A DNA stretch of 62,930 nt from Methylocystaceae bacterium (lineage in GTDB: Bacteria; Pseudomonadota; Alphaproteobacteria; Rhizobiales; Beijerinckiaceae). The notes beneath the pieces were generated by a model. It did not search any database. It was not told the origin of the DNA and saw only the letters and a list, made by a program, of their open reading frames with translations. The stretch is taken from contig WSXZ01000009.1 in NCBI GenBank assembly GCA_009773555.1, positions 1-62,930 on the forward strand, in the 5' to 3' direction. This document shows, piece after piece, positions 37,511-46,784 of the stretch. Each line of letters begins with the position of its first letter. Position 1 is the first letter of the stretch. A program made the position numbers and the translations under genes.

Positions 37511-38850
37511 CAGAGCGACTCCTTGAGCGCCGCGACGAATGCGTCGCGATCTTCTTGCGTATTCACTTCGGTGGTGGCGACGAGGAGGAGATCGTCAAGC
37601 CCGGCGCGCGGCAGGAGCCGGGAGACGGGAACGCCGGCGAGCACGCCGCGCGCCGCCATTCTCTCAACAAGAGCGGCGGCGTCGCCCTCGATGCGAAGCG
37701 TAAACTCATTGAAGAAAGTCGCGTTGAGAACCTCGACCTTTGGAACGCCTTCGAGCATCTGCGCCAGCAAAACCGCATTGGCGTGATTGACGCGCGCGAG
37801 CCGCGTCAATCCGGCTTCGCCAAGCAAGGTCAGATGGATGGTGAAGGCGAGTGCGCAGAGGCCGGAGTTGGTGCAGATGTTCGAGGTCGCCTTGTCGCGG
37901 CGGATATGCTGCTCGCGCGTCGAAAGCGTCAGCACATAGGAGCGCTTGCCGTCGGCGTCGACGCTTTCGCCGGCGAGGCGGCCGGGCATCTGCCGCAGGA
38001 ATTCATGCCGCGTGGCGAAGAGACCGACGTAAGGTCCGCCGAAATTTAGCGAATTGCCGATCGACTGGCCTTCGCCGACGACGATGTCGGCGCCCATCGC
38101 GCCAGGAGATTTAAGCAGACCAAGCGACACGGCTTCGGTGAAGACGGCGATGAGAAGCGCGCCGTTGCGATGGCAAGCTTCGGCGATCTTCGTCAGATCG
38201 CGCAGATTGCCGAAGACGTCCGGCGTCTGCACGACGACGCAAGACAACGTGTCGTCGATGCGCGCGACGAGATCTTCGGCGGCGCGAATGTCGGGCGCCA
38301 TCGTCTCGACTTCGTCTTCGGCGAGCCGCGAGATGGTGCGGACCACTTCGGCGTAATGCGGATGCAGGCCGCCGGACAGCAGCGCCTTGCGCCGCTTCGT
38401 CACGCGATGCGCCATGAGCACGGCTTCGGCGGTCGCCGTTGAGCCGTCGTACATCGAGGCGTTGGCCACCTCCATGCCCGTCAGCAGAGCGACCTGGGTT
38501 TGGAATTCAAAGAGATATTGCAGCGTGCCCTGCGAGATCTCCGGCTGATAAGGCGTGTAGCTCGTCAAGAATTCCGAACGTTGAATGAGATGATCGACGC
38601 TTGCAGGAATGTGATGCTTATAGGCGCCGGCGCCGACGAAGAACGGCGCGCGCGACGCAGGCATATTGCGGGCGGCAAGCCTTGCGAAGAAACGCTCGAC
38701 GCCCTGCTCCGACTTGCCGGACGGCAGGTCGAGCGGCTTTTTTAGCAGCGTCGCGGGCGGCGCATCGGCGTAGAGCGCTTCGATCGACGACACGCCGATC
38801 GTCGCGAGCATCGCGTTTCTGTCGGCCTCTGACAGCGGATGATAGCGCAT
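37510..38850 (-). CDS. gcvPA: Glycine dehydrogenase (decarboxylating) subunit 1
   Basis: A 446-residue subunit, the usual length. I take the ATG at 38850 ([15 protein letters not shown]), which is the family start; an upstream in-frame start adds 36 odd residues. Diagnostic parts are [49 protein letters not shown] and [23 protein letters not shown]. It forms the P-protein with GcvPB. gcvH lies 17 bases upstream. No internal gap is seen. Confidence 0.96.
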   Translation of the reverse strand: MRYHPLSEADRNAMLATIGVSSIEALYADAPPATLLKKPLDLPSGKSEQGVERFFARLAARNMPASRAPFFVGAGAYKHHIPASVDHLIQRSEFLTSYTPYQPEISQGTLQYLFEFQTQVALLTGMEVANASMYDGSTATAEAVLMAHRVTKRRKALLSGGLHPHYAEVVRTISRLAEDEVETMAPDIRAAEDLVARIDDTLSCVVVQTPDVFGNLRDLTKIAEACHRNGALLIAVFTEAVSLGLLKSPGAMGADIVVGEGQSIGNSLNFGGPYVGLFATRHEFLRQMPGRLAGESVDADGKRSYVLTLSTREQHIRRDKATSNICTNSGLCALAFTIHLTLLGEAGLTRLARVNHANAVLLAQMLEGVPKVEVLNATFFNEFTLRIEGDAAALVERMAARGVLAGVPVSRLLPRAGLDDLLLVATTEVNTQEDRDAFVAALKESL

Positions 38851-38867
38851 CGTTCTTTTCCTTGCGC

Positions 38868-39242
38868 TTAAATCGTTTTCAGGAAGCTCGAATAGGCGGC
38901 GTCGTCCATCAGCGATGCGCATTCGCCAGGATCGCTGACTCTCACCTTGATGAGCCAACCGCGTCCAAGCGGATCGTCGTTGACGAGCGCGGGCGCTTCG
39001 CCAAGCTCCGGATTGACTTCGACGACTTCGCCGCTCACCGGCGAATAGACTTCGCTCGCGGCTTTTACGCTCTCGATGACCGCGATCTCTTTGCCCTTCG
39101 CGACTTTTTTGCCGACCTCAGGCAGTTCGATGAAGACGATGTCGCCGAGCTGCGACTGCGCGTAGTCCGATATGCCCAGCGTCGCGAGGTCGCCATCGAG
39201 CGCGACATATTCATGATCCTTGGAGTAGCGAAGATCGGTCAT
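38868..39242 (-). CDS. gcvH: Glycine cleavage system H protein
   Basis: A 124-residue lipoyl carrier. The lipoate is attached to K60 in [13 protein letters not shown], the conserved site. The rest ([46 protein letters not shown]) matches family length and order. It shuttles the aminomethyl group from GcvP to GcvT. It overlaps gcvT by four bases. Confidence 0.97.
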   Translation of the reverse strand: MTDLRYSKDHEYVALDGDLATLGISDYAQSQLGDIVFIELPEVGKKVAKGKEIAVIESVKAASEVYSPVSGEVVEVNPELGEAPALVNDDPLGRGWLIKVRVSDPGECASLMDDAAYSSFLKTI

Positions 39243-40399
39243 CTCGCGTCCTTTCCAGCCGGCGTTTTGAAGTAGCGATGCGGGACGAAGGGCAAAGCCG
39301 CCACTGTGACGTCAACGCGTTTGTCGCGCAGCGGCGCCGAAAGCGTCGCGCCGACGTTTGCATGATTGCTGGCGACATAGCCCATCGCGATCGGGCGTTG
39401 CAGCGTCGGCGAAAAGCCGCCCGACGTCACATGGCCGACAGCTTCGCCGTCGTGCGCTGAAAGCTCCGCGCCGTCGCGCAGCGGCGCCTTTGTTTGCGGC
39501 TCGAGCCCGACGCGCCTGCGGGCGGGGCCCTGCTCAAGCGCGAGCCGAATGCGCTCGAAGCCGGGAAATCCGCCTTCGAGGCGTCGGCGTTTGCCGATCG
39601 ACCAACCGAGCCCCGCTTCGACGGGATCGGTGGTTTCGTCGAGGTCGTGGCCATAGAGCGGCAGGCCCGCCTCAAGACGCAGCGCGTCGCGCGCGCCGAG
39701 GCCCGCCGGCGCAACGTCCTCATGCGACAGCAACATGCGCGCGAGATCTTCGGCATGCTCGGCGCGCAGCGACAGCTCGAATCCGTCTTCGCCCGTATAG
39801 CCGCTGCGCGACACGAAGAGCGGCGCGCCGCCGAAGTCGAAGGCGCGCCAGCCCATGAAAGGAAGGTCCTCGGCGCCGGGGAGGAGTGCGCCGAGGACCG
39901 CGGACGCGCGCGGGCCCTGAAGGGCGAGCAACGCGCGGTCCAATGGATTAAAGTCAAACTGGGGCAACGCGGCGCGGATAAGCGCGAAATCCTCTTGCTT
40001 GCGCGAGGCGTTGACGACCAGCAGCAGGCGCTCCTCGACGCCTGGCAGACGGGTGACGAGAAGATCGTCGAGTATGCCGCCGCTCTCGTTGAGCAGTTGC
40101 GTGTAACGCGTGCGCTCCGGCGAAAGCGACGCCAGATCCGCCGGCGTCAGGCTTTCAAGCGCCCGTGTGGCGCGCGCGCCGGCGAGGATCGCCTGACCCA
40201 TATGCGAAACGTCGAACAGGCTTGCGCCACGCCGCGTATGCAGCGTTTCGGCGACGATGCCCTGCGCATAGTGCAGCGGCATCTCATAGCCGGCGAAAGG
40301 CGCCATGCGCGCGCCAAGCCGTCGATGCGCGGCGTCGAGCGGGAGTTTGACCAGCGCGGAAGGCGCGTCGGTCGCGACGTCGGATTCGGTCACCATCAA
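39239..40399 (-). CDS. gcvT: Glycine cleavage system T protein (aminomethyltransferase)
   Basis: A 386-residue aminomethyltransferase that transfers the one-carbon unit to tetrahydrofolate. Family motifs are APFAGYEMPLHYAQGIVAE, SLFDVSHMGQ, RTRYTQLLNESGGILDDL, FVSRSGYTGEDGFEL, ARDALRLEAGLPLYGHDLDE and VTSGGFSPTL. It is complete. It is the first gene of the gcvT-H-PA-PB operon, 47 bases downstream of the tandem glycine riboswitch, which should turn the operon on when glycine is abundant. Confidence 0.96.
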   Translation of the reverse strand: MMVTESDVATDAPSALVKLPLDAAHRRLGARMAPFAGYEMPLHYAQGIVAETLHTRRGASLFDVSHMGQAILAGARATRALESLTPADLASLSPERTRYTQLLNESGGILDDLLVTRLPGVEERLLLVVNASRKQEDFALIRAALPQFDFNPLDRALLALQGPRASAVLGALLPGAEDLPFMGWRAFDFGGAPLFVSRSGYTGEDGFELSLRAEHAEDLARMLLSHEDVAPAGLGARDALRLEAGLPLYGHDLDETTDPVEAGLGWSIGKRRRLEGGFPGFERIRLALEQGPARRRVGLEPQTKAPLRDGAELSAHDGEAVGHVTSGGFSPTLQRPIAMGYVASNHANVGATLSAPLRDKRVDVTVAALPFVPHRYFKTPAGKDAR

Positions 40400-40445
40400 C
40401 TCCGCCAGACAATGGTTGGCGCAGCAAAGTTCAAACTTCGCTACG

Positions 40446-40632
40446 CGCCCCCTCTGTCCGGTGACCTGAGAGATTTCCCTGCGCTAAAAGCGTCAGGTTA
40501 CGCCCTTCGGTGGGCGAATCGCTTGCGCGCTTCGCCGCTTTCCAGAGTTTCTACTTCGTCGCGGTCCTTTGGGCCTGAGCGTTTCCGGGGCGGTTTCGCC
40601 TTCGGCGCCGGCGCGAGCGCCGGTCTCTCCCG
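40446..40632 (-). ncRNA. Tandem glycine riboswitch
   Basis: On the minus strand two glycine aptamers lie in series. The first (about 40632-40560) has CGGGAGAGACC, GCCGAAGGCG and CTCAGGCCCAAAGGACCG. The second (about 40549-40448) has CTCTGGAAAG, CACCGAAGGGCG and TCTCTCAGGTCACCGGACAGAG, closing its P1 stem. The order GAGAG, CCGAAGG, CTCAGG-AAAGGAC is the family signature. It precedes gcvT on the same strand, the classic target. Confidence 0.92.
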
Positions 40633-40747
40633 CGATGAAGTTCGACCTGCAACCAAAATGTGGTTGATTCGCGCGCTCGTCAATCCCAGCGGCTGCGTGT
40701 TTTTTTCGCAGTGCGGCCGCGCGCGGGCCGATCGCGAGCGCCGCCGC

Positions 40748-41080
40748 TCAGTGGCGCTTAGGCGCCCGCATGCGGTAGACGCCGTCGTCATCGCGCTCGA
40801 AGGTCTCGTCGACCTGTGGATGGCGCACCGGCCTGTTGCTGTTGTCGGGCAGCAGATTTTGCTCCGACACATAGGCGACATATTCGGTTTCGGCGTTCTC
40901 GGCGAAGAGGTGGTAGAAAGGCTGATCCTTGTTCGGACGCAGCTCTTCAGGAATCGAAAGCCACCACTCTTCGGTGTTGGCGAACACCGGATCAACGTCA
41001 TAGATCACGCCGCGGAAGGGATAGCGGCGATGCTTGACGACTTGGCCAATAGCAAATTTCGCGGAGTTTTCTCGCGGCAT
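40748..41080 (-). CDS. hspQ: Heat shock protein HspQ (YccV-like)
   Basis: A 110-residue protein with FAIGQVVKHRRYPFRGVIYDVDP, EEWWLSIPEELRPNKDQPFYHLFAEN and YVAYVSEQNLLPD, diagnostic for HspQ/YccV. In Enterobacteria HspQ helps degrade proteins by Lon and binds hemimethylated DNA. It stands alone, upstream of the gcv riboswitch on the same strand. Length is normal. Confidence 0.93.
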   Translation of the reverse strand: MPRENSAKFAIGQVVKHRRYPFRGVIYDVDPVFANTEEWWLSIPEELRPNKDQPFYHLFAENAETEYVAYVSEQNLLPDNSNRPVRHPQVDETFERDDDGVYRMRAPKRH

Positions 41081-41173
41081 TCCAAAGCGCCTTTAACACG
41101 CTGTTTACTTGCCTTTTAGTAACGCAGCCGGGGCGCAGCCGTCAATCGGACGTGGCGCCACAGCCAAATCCTC

Positions 41174-42064
41174 TCAGAATCCGTAGAGCGTGGCGAGGTC
41201 GGCGTCTTTGGCGGCGACCTGCTTGGCGAGGTCGACGACGACCTTGCACTGCTTCCAGGTGGCGTCGTCCTGCATTCGGCCGTCGATCATCACCGCGCCG
41301 GTGCCGTCCGGCATTGCGTCAAGCACCCGCTTGGCGAAGGCGACGGCGCAGCCGAGCAGAAAGGCGTTGCGGAACTGCGACTCGCAGGCCGGGGCGTCGG
41401 AGAAATCGCCGAAGGGTCCGTAGAAGGCCTTGATGCCGGCGGAAGCGCAGGCGTCGACCATTTTGGCGATGGTGTAATGCCAAAGGTCCTGCTGGAAGGA
41501 GGCGCGCAGGCCCTGGCCGGGCTCGGCGTCGGCGATGACCTTGTAGTCCGGATGGCCGCCGCCGACCCGGGTCGTCTTCATCGCCCGGGACGCGGCGAGA
41601 TCGGCCGGTCCGAGCGAAATGCCATGCATGCGCGGCGAAGCCGAAGCGATGGCGTCGACATTCTTGACGCCTTCCGCCGTCTCCAGAATGGCGTGAATGA
41701 GGATCGGCTTCTTCACGCTGTGCCGCGCTTCGAGCTGCGCCAGGAGCTGGTCGAGATAGGCGATGTCCCAGGGTCCTTCGACCTTGGGCAGCATGACGAC
41801 ATCGAGCTTGCTCCCGACCGCGCCGACGATCTCGATCATGTCGTCGAGCGCCCAGGGGCTGTTGAGCGCATTCATCCGCGTCCACAGGCCGGTCGAGCCG
41901 AAGTCGGTCGCCTTGGCCATTTCAATAAAGCCGGCGCGGGCGGCTTCCTTGGCGTCGGCCGGAATTGCGTCTTCAAGATTGCCGAGGACGACGTCGACCT
42001 GTTTGACGAGTTCGGGAACCTTGGCGCGGAATTTTTCTAGATGCGGCGGCACGAAATGGATCAT
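41174..42064 (-). CDS. CitE-like CoA-ester lyase (HpcH/HpaI family), with an in-frame deletion
   Basis: A 296-residue TIM-barrel lyase of the malyl-CoA/citrate lyase group: LGNLEDAIP and RMNALNSPW at the start, [27 protein letters not shown] and PFGDFSDA in order, so most active-site residues are present. Relatives have about 25 residues between FLLGC and the [11 protein letters not shown] segment, with the conserved W-x-LHP-x-QI. Here they are absent (join near 41346, in frame). A family-like reading frame also extends 29 codons upstream of the ATG at 42064 ([19 protein letters not shown]) but has no start codon. The gene may be inactive. In methylotrophs related enzymes cleave malyl-CoA. 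Confidence 0.8.
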   Translation of the reverse strand: MIHFVPPHLEKFRAKVPELVKQVDVVLGNLEDAIPADAKEAARAGFIEMAKATDFGSTGLWTRMNALNSPWALDDMIEIVGAVGSKLDVVMLPKVEGPWDIAYLDQLLAQLEARHSVKKPILIHAILETAEGVKNVDAIASASPRMHGISLGPADLAASRAMKTTRVGGGHPDYKVIADAEPGQGLRASFQQDLWHYTIAKMVDACASAGIKAFYGPFGDFSDAPACESQFRNAFLLGCAVAFAKRVLDAMPDGTGAVMIDGRMQDDATWKQCKVVVDLAKQVAAKDADLATLYGF

Positions 42065-42208
42065 CCGCTCGACCTTGACGGGCGGTTCGCGCAGCGGCGC
42101 CGGGGCGCCGATGGCGAGCTCGACGCAGCTCCGGCAAAAAGTTGCGACGAGTTAAGCGAGATGCGTCGGCTTGGCAATGATGGGCGGTCTGTCACGTCCG
42201 TAAGCCGC

Positions 42209-43528
42209 TCAGCCGGCGACGGCGTCCCAGAGCAGCTTCGCATTCAGCGCGATGATCACGGCGGCGATAATCGCCGCAAGCGCGGTGGTGCGTCTGGGCG
42301 CGACGAGGTCGCCCATAACGCTGCGCTGCGCCGTGAAGGCCACGAGCGGCACGACCGCGAAGGGCAGCGTCACGCTCAGCGCCACCTGGCTCAGGACGAG
42401 CAGCTGCGCCGTGGCCGACTCGCCCGCGTAAAGCGTCACGCCGATCGCGGGCGCGATCGCGATGCAGCGGGTGATGAGGCGGCGCGTCGCCGGTTTCATC
42501 CGCAGCCGCACAAATCCTTCCATGACGATCTGGCCGGTGAGGGTGGCGGTCACGGTCGAATTGAGCCCGCAGGCGATGAGCGCCACGGCGAAGAGCGTCG
42601 CCGCGACCGGCTGCCCGAGCAGCGGCGCGATCAGCCTGTAGGCCTCGCCAAGCTCCGCGACTTCGGTATGGCCGGTCGCGTGGAAGACCGCGGCGGCGAG
42701 AACGAGGATGGCGCCGTTGACGAACAGCGCGAGAAACAGCGCCAGCGTGCTGTCGATCACCGCAAAGCGAATCGCCTCGCGCTTCTTGTCGAGCGGCGCG
42801 GCGACGGCGCGCGTCTGCACGACGAAAGAGTGCAGGAAGAGGTTATGCGGCATCACCGTCGCGCCGAGAATGCCGAGGCCGATGTAAAGCATCTCGGGAT
42901 CGGTGAAAAAGCGCCGCGTCGGCACCAGTCCTTGCGCGACCTGCGCCATATCTGGGTGCGCCATGATGAGTTGCGCGAGGAAGGAAAAGGCGATGAGCGC
43001 AAGCATCGCGACGACGAAAAGCTCGATCTTGCGAAAGCCGGCCCGCTCCAAAGCAAGCACCAGAAAGGTGTCGAGCACCGTGATCAGGATGCCGACCGCC
43101 AGCGGCAGGCCGAACAGCAACTGCAGCCCGATGGCGGTGCCGATCACTTCCGCGAGATCCGTGGCGAAAATGCCGATTTCCGCCAAGATCCAGAGCCCGA
43201 CCGCGGCCGGGAAGGGATAATGCCGCCGGCAGGCCTGCGCCAGGTCCAATTCCGCGCCGACGCCGAGCCGCGCCGCCAGGGATTGCAAGACGATCGCCAT
43301 CAGGCTCGACAGCACGGCGACGAAAAGCAGCGCCGTGCCGAATTTCGAGCCGCCGGCCAGCGCCGTCGCCCAGTTGCCGGGGTCCATATAGCCGGTGGCG
43401 ACGAGATAGCCCGGACCCAGAAACACGAAGAGCCGCCGGAGAAATCTGCCGCCTTCGGGCACATGCACGGAGCGGCGCATATCGCCGCGTTGCGGAGCGG
43501 GCGCGTTGGCGGTCGTCGCTGGCGTCAC
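42209..43528 (-). CDS. mntH: Nramp-family Mn2+ transporter MntH
   Basis: A 439-residue proton-coupled divalent-metal transporter. The helix 1 metal motif DPGNWATA and helix 6 motif MPHNLF are both present, with about 11 membrane segments, so it should import manganese (and perhaps iron). I take GTG at 43528, which has GGAGA five bases upstream; the in-frame extension to 43597 lies in the repeated leader. The divergent neighbour is oxalate decarboxylase, itself a manganese enzyme, a notable pairing. Confidence 0.93.
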   Translation of the reverse strand: MTPATTANAPAPQRGDMRRSVHVPEGGRFLRRLFVFLGPGYLVATGYMDPGNWATALAGGSKFGTALLFVAVLSSLMAIVLQSLAARLGVGAELDLAQACRRHYPFPAAVGLWILAEIGIFATDLAEVIGTAIGLQLLFGLPLAVGILITVLDTFLVLALERAGFRKIELFVVAMLALIAFSFLAQLIMAHPDMAQVAQGLVPTRRFFTDPEMLYIGLGILGATVMPHNLFLHSFVVQTRAVAAPLDKKREAIRFAVIDSTLALFLALFVNGAILVLAAAVFHATGHTEVAELGEAYRLIAPLLGQPVAATLFAVALIACGLNSTVTATLTGQIVMEGFVRLRMKPATRRLITRCIAIAPAIGVTLYAGESATAQLLVLSQVALSVTLPFAVVPLVAFTAQRSVMGDLVAPRRTTALAAIIAAVIIALNAKLLWDAVAG

Positions 43529-43572
43529 ATTTGTCTCCACGAGGCGCCGGCGGCGGCCGGTCACAGGATTTA

Positions 43573-43624
43573 CTTGGCAAGGGCCGCTTCTTGGCAAGGC
43601 CGGGAAGGGCCGCTTCTCGGCAAG
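43573..43624. repeat. Tandem direct repeats in the mntH leader
   Basis: AAGGGCCGCTTCTTGGCAAG (43579-43598) recurs at 43605-43624 with one mismatch, a 26-base period. The nonamer CTTGGCAAG occurs at 43573 and 43590 and, with one mismatch, at 43616. The block lies 45-96 bases before the mntH GTG on the strand that would be its 5' leader. Confidence 0.65.
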
Positions 43625-43831
43625 AAGTTTTCGCCTTAAGGCTTCCCTTTGTCACCAATGTAAATCGTGACGGGAGAATTTCATCTGCGGGCGAGCGCCG
43701 CAGCCGCGCCTTGTCGCGCGCCGTTCGAGCAGGCATGCTCGCAAGCTGAGCCGTCGCGATTCAGGATCAGCCGATGCGCTTGTCATGCGACGCGAGATTG
43801 CGACACACAGTTAGAAAAGCGGGGGCTGGTA

Positions 43832-44938
43832 ATGTTCTCATTGACGATCCCGATAAGCTCGGAAGGCGGACACACGAGCTTCCATAATAATGTGCCCGAT
43901 CCCGTGACCTCGGGCGCCGAGCTGCCGACGTTCAAGTTCGAGCTCGAAAAATCTCAAGGACGCGTCGACGGCGCCAGCTATGGCAAGGAAGCGACCGTCG
44001 CGCAGCTGCCGATCTCCAAGGATATCGCCGGCGTTTCAATGCGCATGGAGCAGGGCGTGATGCGCGAGCTGCATTGGCACGCGACCGCGGCCGAATGGGG
44101 CTTCGTAACCGAGGGACGGGTGCGCACCACCGTCATCGACCCGGCGGGCTGCTCGGAGACCAATGATTTTGAGGCGGGCGATCTTTGGTATTTTCCGCGC
44201 GGCCATGGCCATGTCATCGAGACGCTGGGAAAAGACCTGTGTCATTTCATCCTCGTCTTCGACAATGGCTATTTCTCCGAATTCGGCACCTTCAGCATCA
44301 GTGACTGGCTCGGCCATGCGCCCAAGGAGCTGCTCGCCAAGAATTTCGGCGTCCCCGCGTCGACCTTCGACAGTTTCCCCAAGCAGGAAGTCTATTTCGC
44401 CAGGGGCAATAATCCGCCGGAGATCCCCTCGCGACCGTTGCAGGGATGGAAGCCGCCGCCGCTCACCCACAAATACAGCCTTCTGTCGCAGAAGCCCTTC
44501 GAGACGTTCCCCGGCGGAATCGAGTGGCGCGTCGACGGATCGCAGTTCCCGATTTCGACGACGATGACCGGCGTCGTTCTGGAAATGGAGCCTGGCGCGC
44601 TTCGCGAACTGCATTGGCACCCCAATGCGTCCGAATGGCAATATGTGCTGAGCGGCCAGCTTTGCGTCACGCTGTTTGGGTCAAAGGGCCGCTGGCGCCA
44701 GGAGACGTTCGCGAAAGGCGACGTCGGCTATATTCCCCAGGGCATGGGTCATTCCCTCGAAAATGTCGGGACCGATACGGTGCGCGTGCTGATCGTCTTC
44801 AACAACGCGCATTATCAGACGATCGATCTGTCGCAATGGATCGCCGGCAATCCGACGGACATTCTCGCGACGAATTTCGGGCAGGATCCGTCGGTCTTCG
44901 AGAACTTCCCGCGCCGGGACGTCTTCATGACGAAGTGA
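43832..44938 (+). CDS. Oxalate decarboxylase-type bicupin
   Basis: A 368-residue bicupin. Each cupin has its manganese ligands: RELHWHATAAEWGFV with a later GHGHVI in the first, and RELHWHPNASEWQYV with GMGHSLEN in the second. This is the OxdC layout, which splits oxalate to formate and carbon dioxide. ATG 43832 follows a G-rich ribosome site; an upstream in-frame start adds 55 residues, one hydrophobic stretch short of a signal. It is divergent from mntH, which could supply its manganese. Confidence 0.9.
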   Translation: MFSLTIPISSEGGHTSFHNNVPDPVTSGAELPTFKFELEKSQGRVDGASYGKEATVAQLPISKDIAGVSMRMEQGVMRELHWHATAAEWGFVTEGRVRTTVIDPAGCSETNDFEAGDLWYFPRGHGHVIETLGKDLCHFILVFDNGYFSEFGTFSISDWLGHAPKELLAKNFGVPASTFDSFPKQEVYFARGNNPPEIPSRPLQGWKPPPLTHKYSLLSQKPFETFPGGIEWRVDGSQFPISTTMTGVVLEMEPGALRELHWHPNASEWQYVLSGQLCVTLFGSKGRWRQETFAKGDVGYIPQGMGHSLENVGTDTVRVLIVFNNAHYQTIDLSQWIAGNPTDILATNFGQDPSVFENFPRRDVFMTK

Positions 44939-44973
44939 GTAATGCGAAATCCGGTTGATCCATTTGCGGGGCC

Positions 44974-45082
44974 TGTCATTCCCGGCAGGCCGAAGGCCTG
45001 ACCGGGAATCCAGAGCCGACTCAGGAGCGCTGGATTTGCTCTGGATTCCCGATCGCGCGGCATACGCGCGTCGGGAATGACA
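44974..45082. repeat. BIME-like palindromic element, copy 3 (inverted)
   Basis: The reverse complement of copies 1 and 2: it starts TGTCATTCCCGGCAGGCC, has GAATCCAG and CTGGATTCCC inside, and ends in CGCGCGTCGGGAATGACA. It lies between the bicupin and phosphatase-Nudix genes. Confidence 0.8.
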
Positions 45083-45124
45083 GGCAGCGGAATGCGTCTG
45101 AGACGCTCGCGCCAGCGAACCTGG

Positions 45125-46219
45125 CTACGTGCTGACTTTTCGCAGCAGCGCCTCGAGCCCTTCGGGGAAAATCAGATCGTGCGAGACCGCGATCTCGTCC
45201 GCGCTCCACCAGCGCCAGCCGAGCACATGAATTTTTTCCTCCTCGGTCAGGTCGCGCGGCTCGACCGCGAAGCGTTCGGTGCGGATGAGATAATAGCGCT
45301 CCACCGCCTGATGCCAGTCGTCGCCGATCTCCATCGGAAATTCGCGCGTCGCGACGACCGGACCGGGATCGAGAAGGGTGAGGCCCGTCTCTTCATAGAC
45401 CTCCCGACGCAGCGCCGACTCGAAGTCTTCGCCCTCCATGACCGCGCCGCCCGGCGTCGCCCAGAAGTGATGATGTCCGAGCGCCAGAAAATGCGGCGTG
45501 AGCCCGCCGGCGTAGCGCATCAGCAGGACGTCGTTATCCTGATCGACGATCAGCGCGCGTGCGGCTTCGCGACGAGGCAGTTCACGGCCGTCCCATGGCG
45601 CGGCGATTTCGGCGCGTCCCTCCGGCGTCGCCCAGTCGACGAGCGACCATTTCCCGTCCTCATAGGCGATCCAATTCGGCGTGGCGTTGAGCACCGGATG
45701 CTCGCGCTTTTCGTCGAGCTTCTTGCCGGCGGCGAGTCGCCAGGCGATGTCGAGCACGCCGGCATGGGCGACGACCAGCACGGTCTCGCCAGCGCTTTCC
45801 CTGGCGATCTGGGTCAAAGCCCGGCGCACCCGCTCGGCGAAATGTTCCAGGCTTTCGCCTTGCGGCGCGGCGAAATCCGGCCGGCGCGTCAGATAGTTCG
45901 GATAGATGTCGGCGTGCGTCGCCTGCACTTCCGCATGGGTGTGGCCCTGCCAAACGCCGTCGTCCTTCTCGCGCAGCGCCGGGGTCTTGGCGACGTCGAG
46001 GCCGCGCGCGCCGGCGATCGGCGTCGCTGTCGCGAGCGCGCGGCGCAGGTCGCTCGAATAGACTCTGTCGAAATGCGCGCCGGCGAGCTCCTTCGCCAGG
46101 GCGGCCGCCTGCGCGCGTCCGCGGGCGTTCAGCGCAATGTCGAACTGGCCCTGAAAGCGCCTTTCGATATTCCAGTTGGTCTCGCCGTGTCGTGCGAGAC
46201 ACAGAAGCGTGCGGGGCAT
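45125..46219 (-). CDS. Histidine phosphatase - Nudix hydrolase fusion
   Basis: A 364-residue two-domain protein. Residues 1-190 are a histidine phosphatase (LARHGETNW with the phospho-histidine, YSSDLRRA, and VVAHAGVL supplying the second His). Residues about 215-364 are a Nudix hydrolase with the box GGAVMEGEDFESALRREVYEETG, all catalytic Glu present. The mycobacterial MutT1 fuses the same two activities in the opposite order and cleans oxidised or dinucleotide substrates in two steps. A similar sequential role is inferred here. No signal peptide. The two halves are one continuous frame. Confidence 0.88.
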   Translation of the reverse strand: MPRTLLCLARHGETNWNIERRFQGQFDIALNARGRAQAAALAKELAGAHFDRVYSSDLRRALATATPIAGARGLDVAKTPALREKDDGVWQGHTHAEVQATHADIYPNYLTRRPDFAAPQGESLEHFAERVRRALTQIARESAGETVLVVAHAGVLDIAWRLAAGKKLDEKREHPVLNATPNWIAYEDGKWSLVDWATPEGRAEIAAPWDGRELPRREAARALIVDQDNDVLLMRYAGGLTPHFLALGHHHFWATPGGAVMEGEDFESALRREVYEETGLTLLDPGPVVATREFPMEIGDDWHQAVERYYLIRTERFAVEPRDLTEEEKIHVLGWRWWSADEIAVSHDLIFPEGLEALLRKVST

Positions 46220-46457
46220 GTCGTTTCGGATTTAAGGCGCAGGAGTCGCTGTGCAAAGCCGCCGGGCGTCTACGCCCGCGGCGTCCGGCGTTCTAGGGCC
46301 TTGCAGTGCAAAAGTCAGTCCGCATTCGCGGGGACGCGGCGAATAACCGCAAGCGACTGGCGCGCGCTACGCAAAAGTGGCGGCGATTTCGGCGCAGAGC
46401 CCGCCCTAACCTTTTGAGATTGATCCGCATTCGGACGTTGACCACATCCAGCGTGAT

Positions 46458-46712
46458 CTAATGTCTCAAGCCGGTGGTGAATTCCCCCGCCCGCAGCCTC
46501 GCGGGCAGCGTTTCGGCGAAGACCGCCACCGATTCCTCGCCATAGGTCGCCACCAGTTCGCGCAACGCCGCGCAGAGGGCGGCATGCGCGAAGGAATCGC
46601 TTTCGATCCCCGCGAGAATCGCCTCGGCGAAGGCCTCGGTGACATAGGCGAGGGCGGCTCGGTGCTGGTCCCCGCCCAAGTCGTAGAGCGAGGCGACATT
46701 CAATTCGTTCAT
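46458..46712 (-). CDS. Small hypothetical protein
   Basis: An 84-residue, mostly helical acidic protein (NELNVASLYDLGGDQHRAALAYVTEAFAEAILAGIESDSF) that I do not recognise. It has no signal or membrane segment. The start ATG lies 27 bases downstream of nothing obvious and without a strong ribosome site. The base bias is typical of coding sequence. Support is modest. Confidence 0.5.
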   Translation of the reverse strand: MNELNVASLYDLGGDQHRAALAYVTEAFAEAILAGIESDSFAHAALCAALRELVATYGEESVAVFAETLPARLRAGEFTTGLRH

Positions 46713-46784
46713 GACGCCACTCTAGAGAACCCGCCCGCGCCGCGCGAGGCGACGCTCGCCGGAAGGTTAATTTCGCGAGTCCGC

